The notes: a model not told the origin generated them from the letters alone. DNA of 64,000 nt from Doryteuthis pealeii (GCA_023376005.1 CM042180.1:46615242-46679241); one strand, 5' to 3'; positions 32,991-43,665 are shown, numbered from the stretch's first letter. Made by a program: numbers and translations.

Positions 32991-33259
32991 GGAGATTATG
33001 TGCTTAATTAAAGTCATACCTAATTTGTTAATTAATTAATTATAATTAAATGAATTAGGCGTGCATATCGGTTTAAATGTAAAGCGTAAACATATCGAGA
33101 AAAAGTCAATCTCTGTATGTACATTTCAGCCCATTAGGCCTCATCAGCAGAGCTATAGACAAGGCAGTACTTTGTGCGTGATTCGAACCCTACCGATATG
33201 CACGCCCAATCTCCCAAAAATTGTCGGCTATCGCCATTTCAAACACATTGTTTGTTCAC

Positions 33260-33262
<3 letters not shown>
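32991..33262 (-). mobile_element. PLE-alpha tail copy 2
   Basis: An inverted-repeat-flanked copy: GGGAGATTATGTGC at the left and CCCAAAAATTGTCGGC at the right match the ends of copies 1 and 3. Confidence 0.65.
33111..33152 (-). ncRNA. Hammerhead ribozyme motif (type I), copy 2, best preserved
   Basis: On minus: CTCTG / CTGATGA / GGCC-TAATG-GGCT (four pairs including one G-U) / GAAA / TGTACA / TA / CAGAG. Every core base is present and stem I pairs 5 of 5. The very short palindromic stem III suggests activity as a dimer, as described for PLE hammerheads. Confidence 0.72.

Positions 33263-33312
<50 letters not shown>
33263..33312. repeat. (TA)n(TG)n microsatellite
   Basis: TA followed by TG repeats. 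Confidence 0.95.
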
Positions 33313-33379
33313 ATACGTACACGTATACATTGAAGGGACCAAAAACATTTGTTGTATGAAAGGTGAAGACAAAATTGAT

Positions 33380-33541
33380 CATATGAATAATTTAAATAGA
33401 AATCAATTAAAATATATTCAAAATCAGTGTAATATTTTATATGCGTTCTTATTTAATTTCGTTAATCTTTCTAATTTAATATATTTATTTAAATTAAAAC
33501 TTAAATACTTATGCCCGGCGAAGGGCGCATGTTCTTGCTAG
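33380..33541 (+). mobile_element. Helitron H2 3' end
   Basis: It ends TGCCCGGCGAAGGGCGCATG then TTCTTG and CTAG before T, an H2-type damaged hairpin and terminus. Confidence 0.7.
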
Positions 33542-33639
33542 TATAGAAGGAACATTATCAAATTCTAAGACTGTTAAATTATTAACAAAAAAAAAAATAT
33601 TTGAGAATCAAACAATATGTGAACAAAAAAACAAAATAA

Positions 33640-34236
33640 GAGGGTGTATCAAAAGTAATGCCATTTTGTGTAGGACAGGTATAATTACCAACACAGGAAT
33701 ATGTATCATACATCAAAATGATGCTGGTCCTCTGTGGATCACAATCCCTACTTCTTCACATGGGTGAGTCAAAAAGTAATGCCTTTTGTGTAGGACAGGT
33801 AGAATTACCCACACAGGAACATGTATCATACATCAAAATGATGCTGGTCCTCTGTGGATCACATCCCTACTTCTTCACATGGGTGAGTCAAAAAGTAATG
33901 CCATTTCGTTTAGGACAGGTAGAATTACCAACACAGGAATATGTATCATACATCAAAATGAGGCTGGTCCTCTGTGGATCACATCCCTACTTCTCCACAT
34001 GGGTGAGTCAAAAAGTAATGCCATTTTGTTTAGGACAGGTAAAATTACCAACACAGGAACATGTATCATACATCAAAATGATGCTGGTCCTCTGTGGATC
34101 ACATCCCTACTTCTTCACATGGGTGAGTCAAAAAGTAATGCCATTTTGTTTAGGACAGGTACAATTACCAACACAGGAATATGTATCATATATCAAAATG
34201 AAGCTGGTCCTCTGTGGATCACATCCCTACTTCTCC
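33640..34236 (+). repeat. Mariner-end 120-bp satellite, array 3
   Basis: Five units with AATGCC spaced 120 bp apart, again ending where transposase sequence begins. The left end GAGGGTGTATCAAAAGTAAT looks like the mariner terminal repeat. Frames of 165-174 codons are products of the 40-codon period. Confidence 0.92.
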
Positions 34237-34440
34237 ACATAGTCACCGTTTCTCTCAATAGCAATGTTCCACCTTCGAATTAAAGCATGTATCCCTGCCC
34301 CGTAAAATTATGTTCACTGTTCTTTGAGCCACTTCTTCACTACAGATTTCACTTTCTCTTCACAGGAATAATGTTTGTCCTTTAAACCCTATTTCATAGG
34401 GCCGACGAGATGATAGCCTAAGTCTGGTGAGTGTGAAAAT
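34237..34440 (-). pseudogene. Mariner transposase C-terminal fragment
   Basis: This is the same C-terminal tail as at 1475-1690 (Phe-Tyr-Gly, Arg-Arg-Trp-Asn and Ile-Ala-Ile-Glu landmarks), with several small deletions before the Asp-Tyr-His-Leu-Phe region. Confidence 0.8.
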
Positions 34441-34449
34441 GGAAATTTG

Positions 34450-34622
34450 TTGTGAAGGTATTAAAATCAACTCAATGAATGATTCTATATAGAAACCAGT
34501 AAGAAGAAGTGTAAACTTTTTATATAAGTTCTTATTCAATTTTGTTTGTCTTTATAATTTGATATATTTCATTACATTAAAACTTGGACACTTACGCCCG
34601 GAGGATGCGTGTTTTTGTTAGT
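34450..34622 (+). mobile_element. Helitron H2 3' end
   Basis: It matches 1255-1350 then continues to ACGCCCGGAGGATGCGTG and a mutated terminus TTAG. Together with array 3 it forms another Helitron-mariner composite. Confidence 0.65.
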
Positions 34623-34892
34623 TTAAACGAAATATGCAAAAAAAAAAAAAGAAAAAAGATCTTGCACAGAAATATAAAATCTTTGTATTTTTAAAAATAA
34701 TCTATAAAAGGAGTGTGCAATATATTACATAATAAATAAATACACACATGGATACGATTTTACTGCGTCCTTTTAGATCTTTATGTGTCAAGGATGCAGG
34801 ACGTGTACTTATCAGCATCTCTGTATATATAGTTTGTTTTGTTTTACGGTATATCAACCTCAGTGGATTATTTAATGCCGATAAAGTTTTGA

Positions 34893-35371
34893 AATAAATC
34901 AATTCTTAATAATACAATTATTGTTATAAATACATTTTTCTATTTATCCTATAGATAGGACCCTAACAGGTACTACCACTCCAGGTCAGAGTGGACCAGG
35001 GAGCAATGGTGATTAATGGGGTGCTCCACATTCCCCAAACCTCCAAAATTGGAACCTCACCAGATAGAGTTTAACGTCATTCCCAGGACATGTAGACCCT
35101 CGGTCACCACCTTCTAGCATCCATATGATAAAAAGGGGTTGGGGCTTTCCATAAGGGCAATAGGGTTGGGAAAATCATATAGGTGCTAGGGCTTGACGTG
35201 ACCAGCCGATTGGTCGGAGGGGCCTCTCCGACCGCCTGTCTAGCCCAAGATAGTGGAGTATTGCATGTCATGAACTGCTCATCCACCTGGGCTCTATCCT
35301 TAAGCATCACGGGTTGCCACCCACGGCCAACAGGTGGCCCCATTGAGGGAGTCTTACCCCTCTGCAGATCT
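34893..35371 (-). repeat. Dispersed repeat R470, full-length
   Basis: The inverse of 28430-28930 at high identity. A further partial copy in the same orientation follows at 35371-35560. Confidence 0.75.
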
Positions 35372-35939
35372 ATTTGACCTATACATGGGACCCTAACAGG
35401 TACTACCACCCTGGGTCAAAGTGAACCTGGGAGGAATGGTAAAGAAGGGGTAACTTTAGACTTCAGCACTGGAGCCCCAATACTGAATACAGTTTAGTGT
35501 CATACCCAGTACACCTATTAAAAATTTTTTCGGTGAGGGGGGCATCTTATTCCTCTTTCGAGGATGCAGTAGGTGAATTCTTTCTAGGCCCTACCCTAGG
35601 GTGTGGTCACAAATGAATCAATGTGAAATAGCTAAAATATTTTAATACTCAGAACTATGGCTGTGAAGTCAGAACACAAAACCTTTGACTCCAACTCCTC
35701 TATTTTAGGCACTTCTGACTCCGATTCCTCTTTATGTAATTAAATTATTATGGCCAACAAATAAATATAAGACCATGATTTCTTATAATCTATTCATAAT
35801 GAGAGTGTACTGTATAACTTTATAGACAAAACTAGGGCCATATAAAGTGTAAAATAAACTGGAGTCAGTATAGTTTTACCGACTCAGGACTTCTGTGACT
35901 GCTTCAGACTCAAAATATAGCAGTCCAGAAAAGGAAGGG

Positions 35940-36265
35940 AGTATTTGTCTCTTACCCCACTTGTATGGGCTGGGCACAAGGCCTCGTTTTAATGTGGGCC
36001 CACCCATAAGCCGAGGCTCATGGGTGTGAAAGAACAAAAATTGCGTCGATCCCTTCGGCATTCCCCCTCAAGGGGGGCCTCAGGCGCTGGGCAATAAACC
36101 CAGCCCTGCCCCTTTAAGTCAAGGGGGCAGGTGTTGCCTGGGGGATAGCCCCCTGGGATCGACGCTATCATTTGTACTTTACCCTGATCTAGTGGCCGAA
36201 GCACACTGGACCCCCAGCCGAGACCGGGTATGCAAGGCCAGGAGACCCTACAAAAGGGAAGTATT
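35940..36265 (-). mobile_element. Retroposon D with target-site duplication
   Basis: The element is bounded by GTCCAGAAAAGGAAGGG (35923-35939) and GTCCAGAAAAAGAAGGG (36266-36282), a 17-bp duplication with one mismatch. The paralogous site near 39800 lacks the insert. A long duplication of this size indicates LINE-type retroposition. The element is GC-rich, non-coding, about 326 bp, and its 3' end resembles SINE-A (TTGTGCC..., GGGGT, GGTAAATA on the sense strand). Confidence 0.8.
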
Positions 36266-36420
36266 GTCCAGAAAAAGAAGGGGTCAAAGTTTTGGTACCG
36301 GACATGTATGTAGAAAAAGGCGGAGGGTCCCTTTGAGAAAAAAATAATTGTGATATTGTAAAAAGTTTCTCTAAAGTGGGTTGGGGGTCATTCCTAAAAT
36401 GAGGGAACCAAGCGAGTATC

Positions 36421-36667
36421 CGGTCGGTTTAGCTCAGTCGGTCGAGCCTTCGACTAGGAACCACAAGGTTCCGTGTTTGAAACCGGCCTTCGCCAACTCA
36501 GCGTATGAGTAGCACAGAGATCTGTGCGGTAAAGTTAGGAGCTGATGGTAGGTGAGGCGCTCCACCTCATATGCTAAAATAATCTCCTTAGTATAGCACT
36601 AGTAAAGAGGGGATAGACTTCCTCGCTGTCTTGCTGATACCGACTTTAAGCCACCCCGACGCCCTTT
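36421..36667 (+). mobile_element. SINE-B, full-length
   Basis: The tRNA-like head has A box TAGCTCAGTCGGTCGAGCC and B box near GGTTCCGTGTTTGAAACC. The body (AGCGTATGAGTAGCACAGAG onward) ends near ACTTTAAGCCACCCCGACG. It is absent from the paralogous site near 39955. Confidence 0.88.
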
Positions 36668-36764
36668 TTTAAAAGAAAAAAAAACACACAACAAAAGAGA
36701 ATTATTCTAATTATTATTCTGATAACTCCATTGCAATCAACTAGATTTCTAAATGCCACAATTG

Positions 36765-36793
36765 AATGAGCGGAGGGCGCATATTCTTGCTAG
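36765..36793 (+). mobile_element. Helitron H2 3' terminus
   Basis: GCGGAGGGCGCATATTCTTG followed by CTAG and T, equal to other H2 ends. Confidence 0.6.
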
Positions 36794-36828
36794 TTAAAAC
36801 GATATATGCATAGGAAATCTTGCATAGA

Positions 36829-39361
36829 CTAGCAAATATATGCACCCTCCGGGTGCAAGTATTTAAGTTTTAATGTAATATTATATATTATATTAGAAAG
36901 GCTAATGAAACTAAATAAGAATGCAGATAAAATGATTTGAAACAGAGGGGTGTATAATCGAAAAATAGAACAACTGAAACTTACTCTTCTATCACTCTCG
37001 TCTTTCATTGCTATTTTCCTAATTTAATAACTTAGTTAAAATAGGAAGTAAAGAATAAAATTAGAATTATTTCTTCTCGTTAATCGATTTCTTTTAAGAT
37101 TTATTGAAGAGATTTTTGATCATATTCATTAAGATAAAACCATACAATTAAAAATTAATAATACTAAGCACATATTTATTAATATCAAATCTTTAATTTC
37201 AATATGCAAATTAGTCTTCCTGTTCACACTGTAAACTGCTATTTTAGTGTATATATAAATACAATTGCATATTATTCATTCGTAGATATGGTCAACAGTG
37301 GCTTCGGCCTCTGGACCATTGATATAATTAACGGCGTCGATCCCAGGGGGCCATCCCCCCAGGCAACACCTGCCCCCTCGATTTAAAGGGGCAGGGCTGG
37401 GTTTATTGCCCAGCGCCTGAGGCGCCCCCCTTGAGGGGGAATGCCGACGGGATCGACGCAATTTTTTTCACCTGCCACTCCATGAGCTTCGGTTTGTGGT
37501 GGTCCCACGTTAATAGGGACTTTGTGCCTGACCCGTACAAGTGGGGTACGCGGTAAATACTGTAGATATAGTCTACAGTGGCTTCGGCCTCTGGACCATT
37601 GATATAATTAACGGCGTCGATCCCAGGGGGCCATCCCCCAGGCAACACCTGCCCCCTCGATTTAAAGGGGCAGGGCTGGGTTTATTGCCCAGTGCCTGAG
37701 GCGCCCCCTTGAGGGGAATGCCGACGGGATCGACGCAATTTTTGCACCTGCCATTCCATGAGCTTTGGCTTGTGGGTGGTCCCACGTTAATAGGGACTTT
37801 GTGCCTGACCCGTACATGTGGGGTACGCGGTAAACACAGTAGATATGGTCTACAGTGGCTTCGGCCTCTGGACCATTGATATAATTAACGGCGTCGATCC
37901 CAGGGGGCCATCCCCCCAGGCAACACCTGCCCCCTCGATTTAAAGGGGCAGGGCTGGGTTTATTGCCCAGTGCCTGAGGCGCCCCCCTTGAGGGGGAATG
38001 CCGACGGGATCGACGCAATTTTTCACCTGCCACTCCACGAGCTTCGGCCGTGGGTGGTCCACGTTAATAGGGACTTTGTGCCTGACCCGTACATTTGGGG
38101 TACGCGGTAAATAAAAGATATGGTCAACAGTGGCTTCGGCCTCTGGACCATTGATATAATTAACGGCGTCGATCCCAGGGGGCCATCCCCCAGGCAACAC
38201 CTGCCCCCTCGATTTAAAGGGGCAGGGCTGGGTTTATTGCCCAGCGCCTGAGGCGCCCCCTTGAGGGGGAATGCCGACGGGATCGACGCAATTTTTTCAC
38301 CTGCCACTCCATGAGCTTCGGTTTTGTGGTGGTCCCACGTTAATAGGGACTTTGTGCCTGACCCGTACAAGTGGGGTACGCGGTAAATACTGTAGATATA
38401 GTCTACAGTGGCTTCGGCCTCTGGACCATTGATATAATTAACGGCGTCGATCCCAGGGGGCCATCCCCCAGGCAACACCTGCCCCCTCGATTTAAAGGGG
38501 CAGGGCTGGGTTTATTGCCCAGTGCTGAGGCGCCCCCTTGAGGGAATGCCGACGGGATCGACGCAATTTTTGCACCTGCCATTCCATGAGCTTTGGCTTG
38601 TGGGTGGTCCCACGTTAATAGGGACTTTGTGCCTGACCCGTACATGTGGGGTACGCGGTAAACACAGTAGATATGGTCTACAGTGGCTTCGGCCTCTGGA
38701 CCATTGATATAATTAACGGCGTCGATCCCAGGGGGCCATCCCCCCAGGCAACACCTGCCCCCTCGATTTAAAGGGGAAGGGCTGGGTTTATTGCCCAGTG
38801 CCTGAGGCGCCCCTCTTGAGGGGGAATGCCGACGGGATCGACGCAATTTTTCACCTGCCACCCCATGAGTCTCGGCTTGTGGGTGGTCCCACGTTAATAG
38901 TGACTTTGTGCCTGACCCGTACAAGTGGGGTACGCGGTAAATATCGATATGGTCAACAGTGGCTTTGGCCTCTGGACCATTGATGTAATTAATGGCGTCG
39001 ATCCCAGGGGGCCGTCCCCCCAGGCAACACCTGCCCCCTCGATTTAAAGGGGCAGGGCTGAGGGGGAATGCCGACGGGATCGACGCAATTTTTCACCTGC
39101 CACCCCATGAGTCTCGGCTTGTGGGTGGTCCCACATAAATAGGGTCTTTGTGCCTGACTCGTACAAGTGGGGTACGCGGAAAATATCTTGTAGATATGGT
39201 CAACAGTATTAATAATGTAAAACAATTTTATTAGAAATTGAGGTTTAAATAGAAATAAGATCATGGAGAATGTGACGTAAATGACAAAGGGAATTGTGAC
39301 TTGAGTAGTGATATAGTTTCGGTTACAGACAGAAAAGCATACAATCTCCATTATAATAAGA
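36829..39361 (-). mobile_element. Helitron H1, copy 5, carrying a satellite array
   Basis: Both ends are intact (CTAG after A at 36829; AAGA before T at 39361). Outer sequence equals other copies, but about 1.9 kb of tandem repeat interrupts the middle. The paralogous flank at 34655-34690 gives the pre-insertion site. Confidence 0.9.
37300..39189 (+). repeat. Seven-unit array of retroposon D plus 18-bp target duplication
   Basis: GTGGCTTCGGCCTCTGGACC recurs at about 37299, 37576, 37854, 38129, 38408 and 38681, and as GTGGCTTTGG at 38959 (period 273-279 bp). Each unit is a 5'-truncated retroposon D in plus orientation followed by a GATATGGTCAACAGT-type copy of the flanking Helitron sequence. 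The last unit has an internal deletion near 39060. Overlapping frames of up to 173 codons are period effects. Confidence 0.92.
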
Positions 39362-40080
39362 TATATAAAATCTTGTTATTTTTTTTATAATTTATAAAAG
39401 GAGTGTGCACTGTTTAACTTTACATCCAAACCTAGGGTCATCGCCCCGAGTTCAAACTCGTCGCCCCGAGTTCAAATCCTGGACGTGCTAATTGCATTTC
39501 ACTTTGCGCTAATACCCTTGGGAAAGGTATGAATCCTACTCTCCTTCCAGCTATGGATAAATAGTAGGGCAGACTGGGCTCTTTAACCTTGGTTAGGCAA
39601 CCGGTCTAGGAGAAGGAAAACTCTGAATTCAAACCTGTTAAAATCCGCTTAAGAAATTGACCTTGTGTCGCATCCTGCTCGTGCGGAGGGGTTGGTAAAT
39701 ATATATAACGTAAATTCAACTGGGGTCCGTATAGTTTTACCGACTCAAGACAACCACTGACTGCTTAATTGCTTCAGACTTACCAAATATAGCAGTCTAG
39801 ACAAGGTAGGGGTAAAAGTTTCAGTACTGGACATGTATGCCAAGAAGGTGGGGGGTCTCCATTAGGAAAAAATGTGACATTGTAAAAAGAATCCGGTACC
39901 TCTAAACGAGGTTGGGGTCATTCCTAAAATGAGGTAACTAAGCGAGTAACCCGTAGTATTAGTATTTTTTATAATTTAACCATTGAAGTCCTTTTAAACA
40001 ATAAAATAGAATTATTCTAATTATCATTGGGATGACTCCATTACAATCTATTAGATTTCCATATGCCACAGTTGAACGAG
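39362..40080 (+). repeat. Segmental duplication, copy 2
   Basis: It aligns with parts of 34623-36770 (TATAAAAGGAGTGTGCACT, TATAGTTTTACCGACTCA, GGGGTCATTCCTAAAATGAG, GAATTATTCTAATTAT). It lacks R470, retroposon D and SINE-B but has gained SINE-A. Confidence 0.65.
39438..39700 (+). mobile_element. SINE-A, truncated within the head
   Basis: The B-box part GAGTTCAAATCCTGG is preceded by a duplicated CATCGCCCCGAGTTCAAA. The remaining body and 3' end are well preserved. Confidence 0.8.
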
Positions 40081-40082
40081 CT

Positions 40083-40340
40083 GTAAGTAAAGTAGAGTCG
40101 TCGGGGCCGCCTAAAGTCAGTATCAGCCAATCAGCAAGGGAGTCTATCTCCTTTTCACTTGCGCTAGACCAAGGAGATTATTTTAGCGTCTGAGGTAGAG
40201 CGCCACACCTACCGTCAGCTCCTTACTTTACCACACAGATCCCTGTGCTACTCATACGCTGAGTTGACGAGAACCGGTATCGAACTAGGAACCTTGTGGT
40301 TTCTAGCCGAACGCTCTACCGACTGAGCTCACCCGGCCCA
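40083..40340 (-). mobile_element. SINE-B, full-length
   Basis: The reverse of 36421-36667. The tRNA-like head, at the right end, reads GCCGGGTGAGCTCAGTCGG on minus. Confidence 0.85.
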
Positions 40341-40394
40341 TAAACCTTTATTAAATTCTAGCAGGACTTAACTAGTTGATATTTCTTTGAATTT

Positions 40395-40745
40395 TTGTAT
40401 TGAGGCTTGATAATTTGTATTATTCGGACTATTGTCCTCATCTTTGTTATCTGTACAACGTTTTGGTCGATGTGCCCTCAAGCCTTCCGGTATTTCTTGT
40501 CGGACTTGGGAACTTTCTTGTGATAATCGGGGACCTTCACTGAACTTTGAACCGAACCTTTTATTCAATCCGTATGAGTATACTGTTCTCATTTGGCTAA
40601 CCGGGTGTTAAGCTATGTTAATCATTATTCTATGTTACTGTCTCTCTTGACCAGGATTGAACCTGCAGCCTAGAGATAACTGTCAATTAGAACTATGTTA
40701 AACCGACGCCTATATCCATTACGTCATGCGTCCAATCAGGTTTAA
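40395..40745 (-). mobile_element. SINE-C, full-length
   Basis: The head near 40740 has B box AGGTTCAATCC. The tail carries the CCGAC/GAAA-type hairpin near 40450-40505. It is adjacent to SINE-B in the same orientation. Confidence 0.7.
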
Positions 40746-41420
40746 AGTTAAATTCAAATAGAAAAAATGACAGGACTTGCAATTTAACAATTTGAAATAA
40801 CTAATAATGAATACTAGCAAAAAGAAAACGCCCTACGAGTAGTGTATAAATTATTTTTTGAAAGATATTGCCTGAGTGGAGTGGGGGTTAAAAATTCAAT
40901 GTTAGAGGATTTAAGAAAAAATTAAGAAAAATAATATATTTTAAAGGAGTAAAAAAATGAATAAATAAATAAATATAAAAATAAAATAAAACAATTCAAA
41001 ATGGAAATTTATTTCTGTCTCCCCCAAATAAAATGCTGCATGCATCTATTTTTTTTTTTACACGCAAAATCGTAGGTATTCATTTATTTGTAAACTTTTA
41101 GTATTGTAACGTAAGCAGTGACGTAGTCTTGGTTACAGACAAATGGAGACCAAATCTCCATTATTAATATATTTTAATTTATTATTAAGATATAAAAATG
41201 AATTCTTTTTATTATATCTACATCTAAAAAGCTTTGCTTAAGTAATGTGTATTGAGTACTTTTTACGGTATCACAGTTTTTCCTTAAGGGGTCTCTCCCC
41301 TTTTCGGTATACATACCCGATACCAAAACTTGGATGCCCACCCTTGGTCTAGACAGACACAGAGTTATTGATAAATAAGAAAATACAATTTTTAAACCAT
41401 CTCACCGAAAAAATAAAAAG
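40746..41420. other. AT-rich spacer with a Helitron scrap
   Basis: 41103-41170 is a degenerate minus-strand Helitron 5' end (GGTTACAGACAAATGG, AATCTCCATTATTAATA). Nothing else was recognised. Confidence 0.5.
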
Positions 41421-41565
41421 TGGTGAGTAAAGTTGGCGAAGTAGCCGTTTTTGGTATCAGCCAAACTGCGAGGGTGTCTATCCCCTTTTTGCTAGCGCTA
41501 GACTACGGCGATTGTTTTGTTTGCTGAGATGGAGCGCTACACCTACCGTGCAGATCAGGTTACCC
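41421..41565 (-). mobile_element. SINE-B, 5'-truncated
   Basis: TGGTATCAGCCAAACTGCGA to GAGCGCTACACCTACCG matches the SINE-B body without the tRNA head. Confidence 0.7.
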
Positions 41566-42486
41566 AATCAGTGCTACAGCCAATACAAAAGACCCCACCC
41601 AAAAAAACTTCTTAATAAAGTATTCGATTTTATATGCCCTGAATCTAAGGAACAGGGGTTCATGCCTCCGCCGGGAGCATCGTTAGAATTTTAGGTTTGG
41701 GTCGCGATTAGTGTCAATAGGGGGCCTATTGACATCACTGTGCACCTTATCGAGGCATACCTACTCAAAATTTTTAATCTGTAACCGCTCAGCTTAAATA
41801 GTTGTGTACATAGAAACTTCGTATTTTATTCCAATAGGTAAGTCTTAAAATTTATGAACAGGAAGAAAGAAAAAAAAAACAAAAACAAACAAACAAAAAA
41901 TACTCGTCTTCAAACCGAAGTACTTTTTTTATTATATTAATACAACATTATGACGGGTAGTCCAAGCAGTTATGACAACAAAAAAAAAAAAAATTATTCT
42001 GATAACTCCATTATCTTGAATTTTTTAAAAAATCTTAACATTTTGACCGTCTGATGATTGCAAGTAAGCATGAAACTTCAGTTACGGGATATTAAATCCA
42101 TAATATCTAATAATTGATTTTAAACCTGCTCTGTTATTTTAGCATTGAGCACCTTCATATGCCAATACTTTTCTCATTCATTCTATAATATATATAATAT
42201 ATATATATATATATGATGAACAAAAAGTGATAAGACAAACAGGAATATTTCTTTTATGCTGATTATTTTTCTCAACTAGTTTCGACCTTAGGTCATAGTC
42301 AGGAGAAAATTTATTGTTAAGGAATTTGTTTTTAGAAAGTAAAAAAAAAAAAAAAAAAAAAAAATTATTAAAAGAAATTTTAAAGTTTTTGACAAGCCAC
42401 TATAATTCGGGCAGAGAAATGTGAAATTTCACTTGGCCAACCTGCTTATCTTTGGAGATAACTTATTGAAATCAGAAGTAGTACCC
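41566..42486. other. AT-rich spacer with hammerhead-like scrap
   Basis: TA repeats lie at 42187-42215 and poly-A at 42343-42363. On minus at about 42280-42303 the string CTGACTATGACCTAAGGTCG then AAAC keeps stem II and GAAA of a PLE hammerhead, but the CTGATGA box is altered. Confidence 0.45.
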
Positions 42487-42541
42487 CTGCCCCCCCTTGT
42501 GGTCCCTGGTTGGATGTTCTACCGACTGAGCTAAGCCGGAA
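42487..42541 (-). mobile_element. SINE-B head fragment
   Basis: The minus strand begins TTCCGGCTTAGCTCAGTCGG, the tRNA-like A-box region. Confidence 0.6.
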
Positions 42542-42710
42542 TAAGTTAACCATCAATATATTAAGATTCATAACCATTTAAACACGTCATACGTGACCCT
42601 CTTTTTTAAACAGCCAGAATAAATTAAAGAAAAAAAAAAAAAAAAAAAAATTAATCTAAAATGTTTATTAGCAAAATTACACGTTAATTAATATTAACCA
42701 GAAATTTAAC

Positions 42711-42785
42711 AACATAACTCAGTCGGTAGAGCGTTCGGCTAGAAACCACAAGGTTCCTAGTTCGATACCCGCCCTCGCCAACTAC
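42711..42785 (+). mobile_element. SINE-B head fragment
   Basis: TAACTCAGTCGGTAGAGCG and GGTTCCTAGTTCGATACCC form A and B boxes. The anticodon arm does not pair, so this is a SINE head and not a tRNA gene. Confidence 0.7.
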
Positions 42786-42939
42786 TTATATTAGATCTAT
42801 AACTATTTCACCAAGATATTGTCTATGTAAAATTTGAGTTGGTAAAAATAACACGAAGTTTTTACTAAGTAAAGTTAATCAGGCAGTTAATTTGTTTTCA
42901 TTCCAATCAGAATTAGTTAAGTAAATAATTAAGTAGTCA

Positions 42940-43175
42940 GGATAGACTAAAGTCTGTATCAGCGAGACAGTGAGTGAGTCTATCCCCTTTTCCCTAGTAC
43001 TAGACCAAGGAGCGTTTTTGGTGTCTGACGTAAAGAGCGATAACTACCACCAGCTTCTGACTTTATCGCACTGATCTTTGCTACCTCATACGCTGTCTTG
43101 GCGAATGCTACTATCGAACCAGGAACCCCGTGGTCCCTACTCAAACGCTCGACCAACTGAGAGAAGGCGGCATAC
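42940..43175 (-). mobile_element. SINE-B, nearly full-length
   Basis: Body and head of SINE-B with scattered changes, located about 490 bp beyond the patatin-like stop codon. Confidence 0.8.
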
Positions 43176-43233
43176 CTTAAACATAAATATTAAAATTCAT
43201 AACACGTCATAAACCGGGAAAAAAATCTAAAGC

Positions 43234-43239
43234 TTTATT
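43234..43239 (-). terminator. Candidate polyadenylation signal
   Basis: AATAAA on minus, about 430 nt after the stop of the patatin-like gene. A weaker ATTAAA lies near 43425. Which is used cannot be told from sequence. Confidence 0.35.
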
Positions 43240-43665
43240 GGCAAAATTTTAACTCGTCAATTAAAAAAAAAAAAATAAATAAATAAAACAAAAACAACTA
43301 GTAACTAAACAACATTTATATTAGATCTATTTCAGTAAGATATAATTAATGTAAAGTTAAAGTTAGCAGAAATAACAGTAAGTTTTTAATAAGTAAAACT
43401 AATCAGGCAATTCATTTGTTTCCACTTTAATCAGAAAGTGTTGAAATGAAGAAAAATTGGATTGATATTTTAAAGCTTTCGTAATTCGTTTCTAGGGTTT
43501 AATTCAGTAAAGAAACATTGAATTGTCAATTCTGTTTGCTGAAAATATGCTCAACAAAAAAGTATACCAAGAGATTTTAATACGTATCAATTTCGCTTTC
43601 CTGGATATACTCAACATTTTCCAGAGAAAACGTCTCCATTCTCTTTGGAAATAGTACGTCAATAA

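Larger units (their letters stand above)
34623..36790 (+). repeat. Segmental duplication, copy 1
   Basis: Stretches 34623-34730, 35856-35939, 36266-36420 and 36668-36770 align in order with 39362-40080. R470, retroposon D and SINE-B are extra insertions in this copy, so the second copy provides empty sites. A gene is not visible in either. Confidence 0.65.

Noticed and set aside
33718..34283. 174- and 165-codon frames with 40-residue repeats
   Set aside because: The satellite period is 120 bp, a multiple of three, so frames stay open without selection.
37403..38924. Family of Gly/Pro-rich frames in the 277-bp array
   Set aside because: Repeat-derived; they shift frame between units because units differ by 1-6 bp.
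42711..42785. Functional tRNA gene
   Set aside because: A and B boxes are present but the anticodon arm does not pair, and the sequence matches the SINE-B head.
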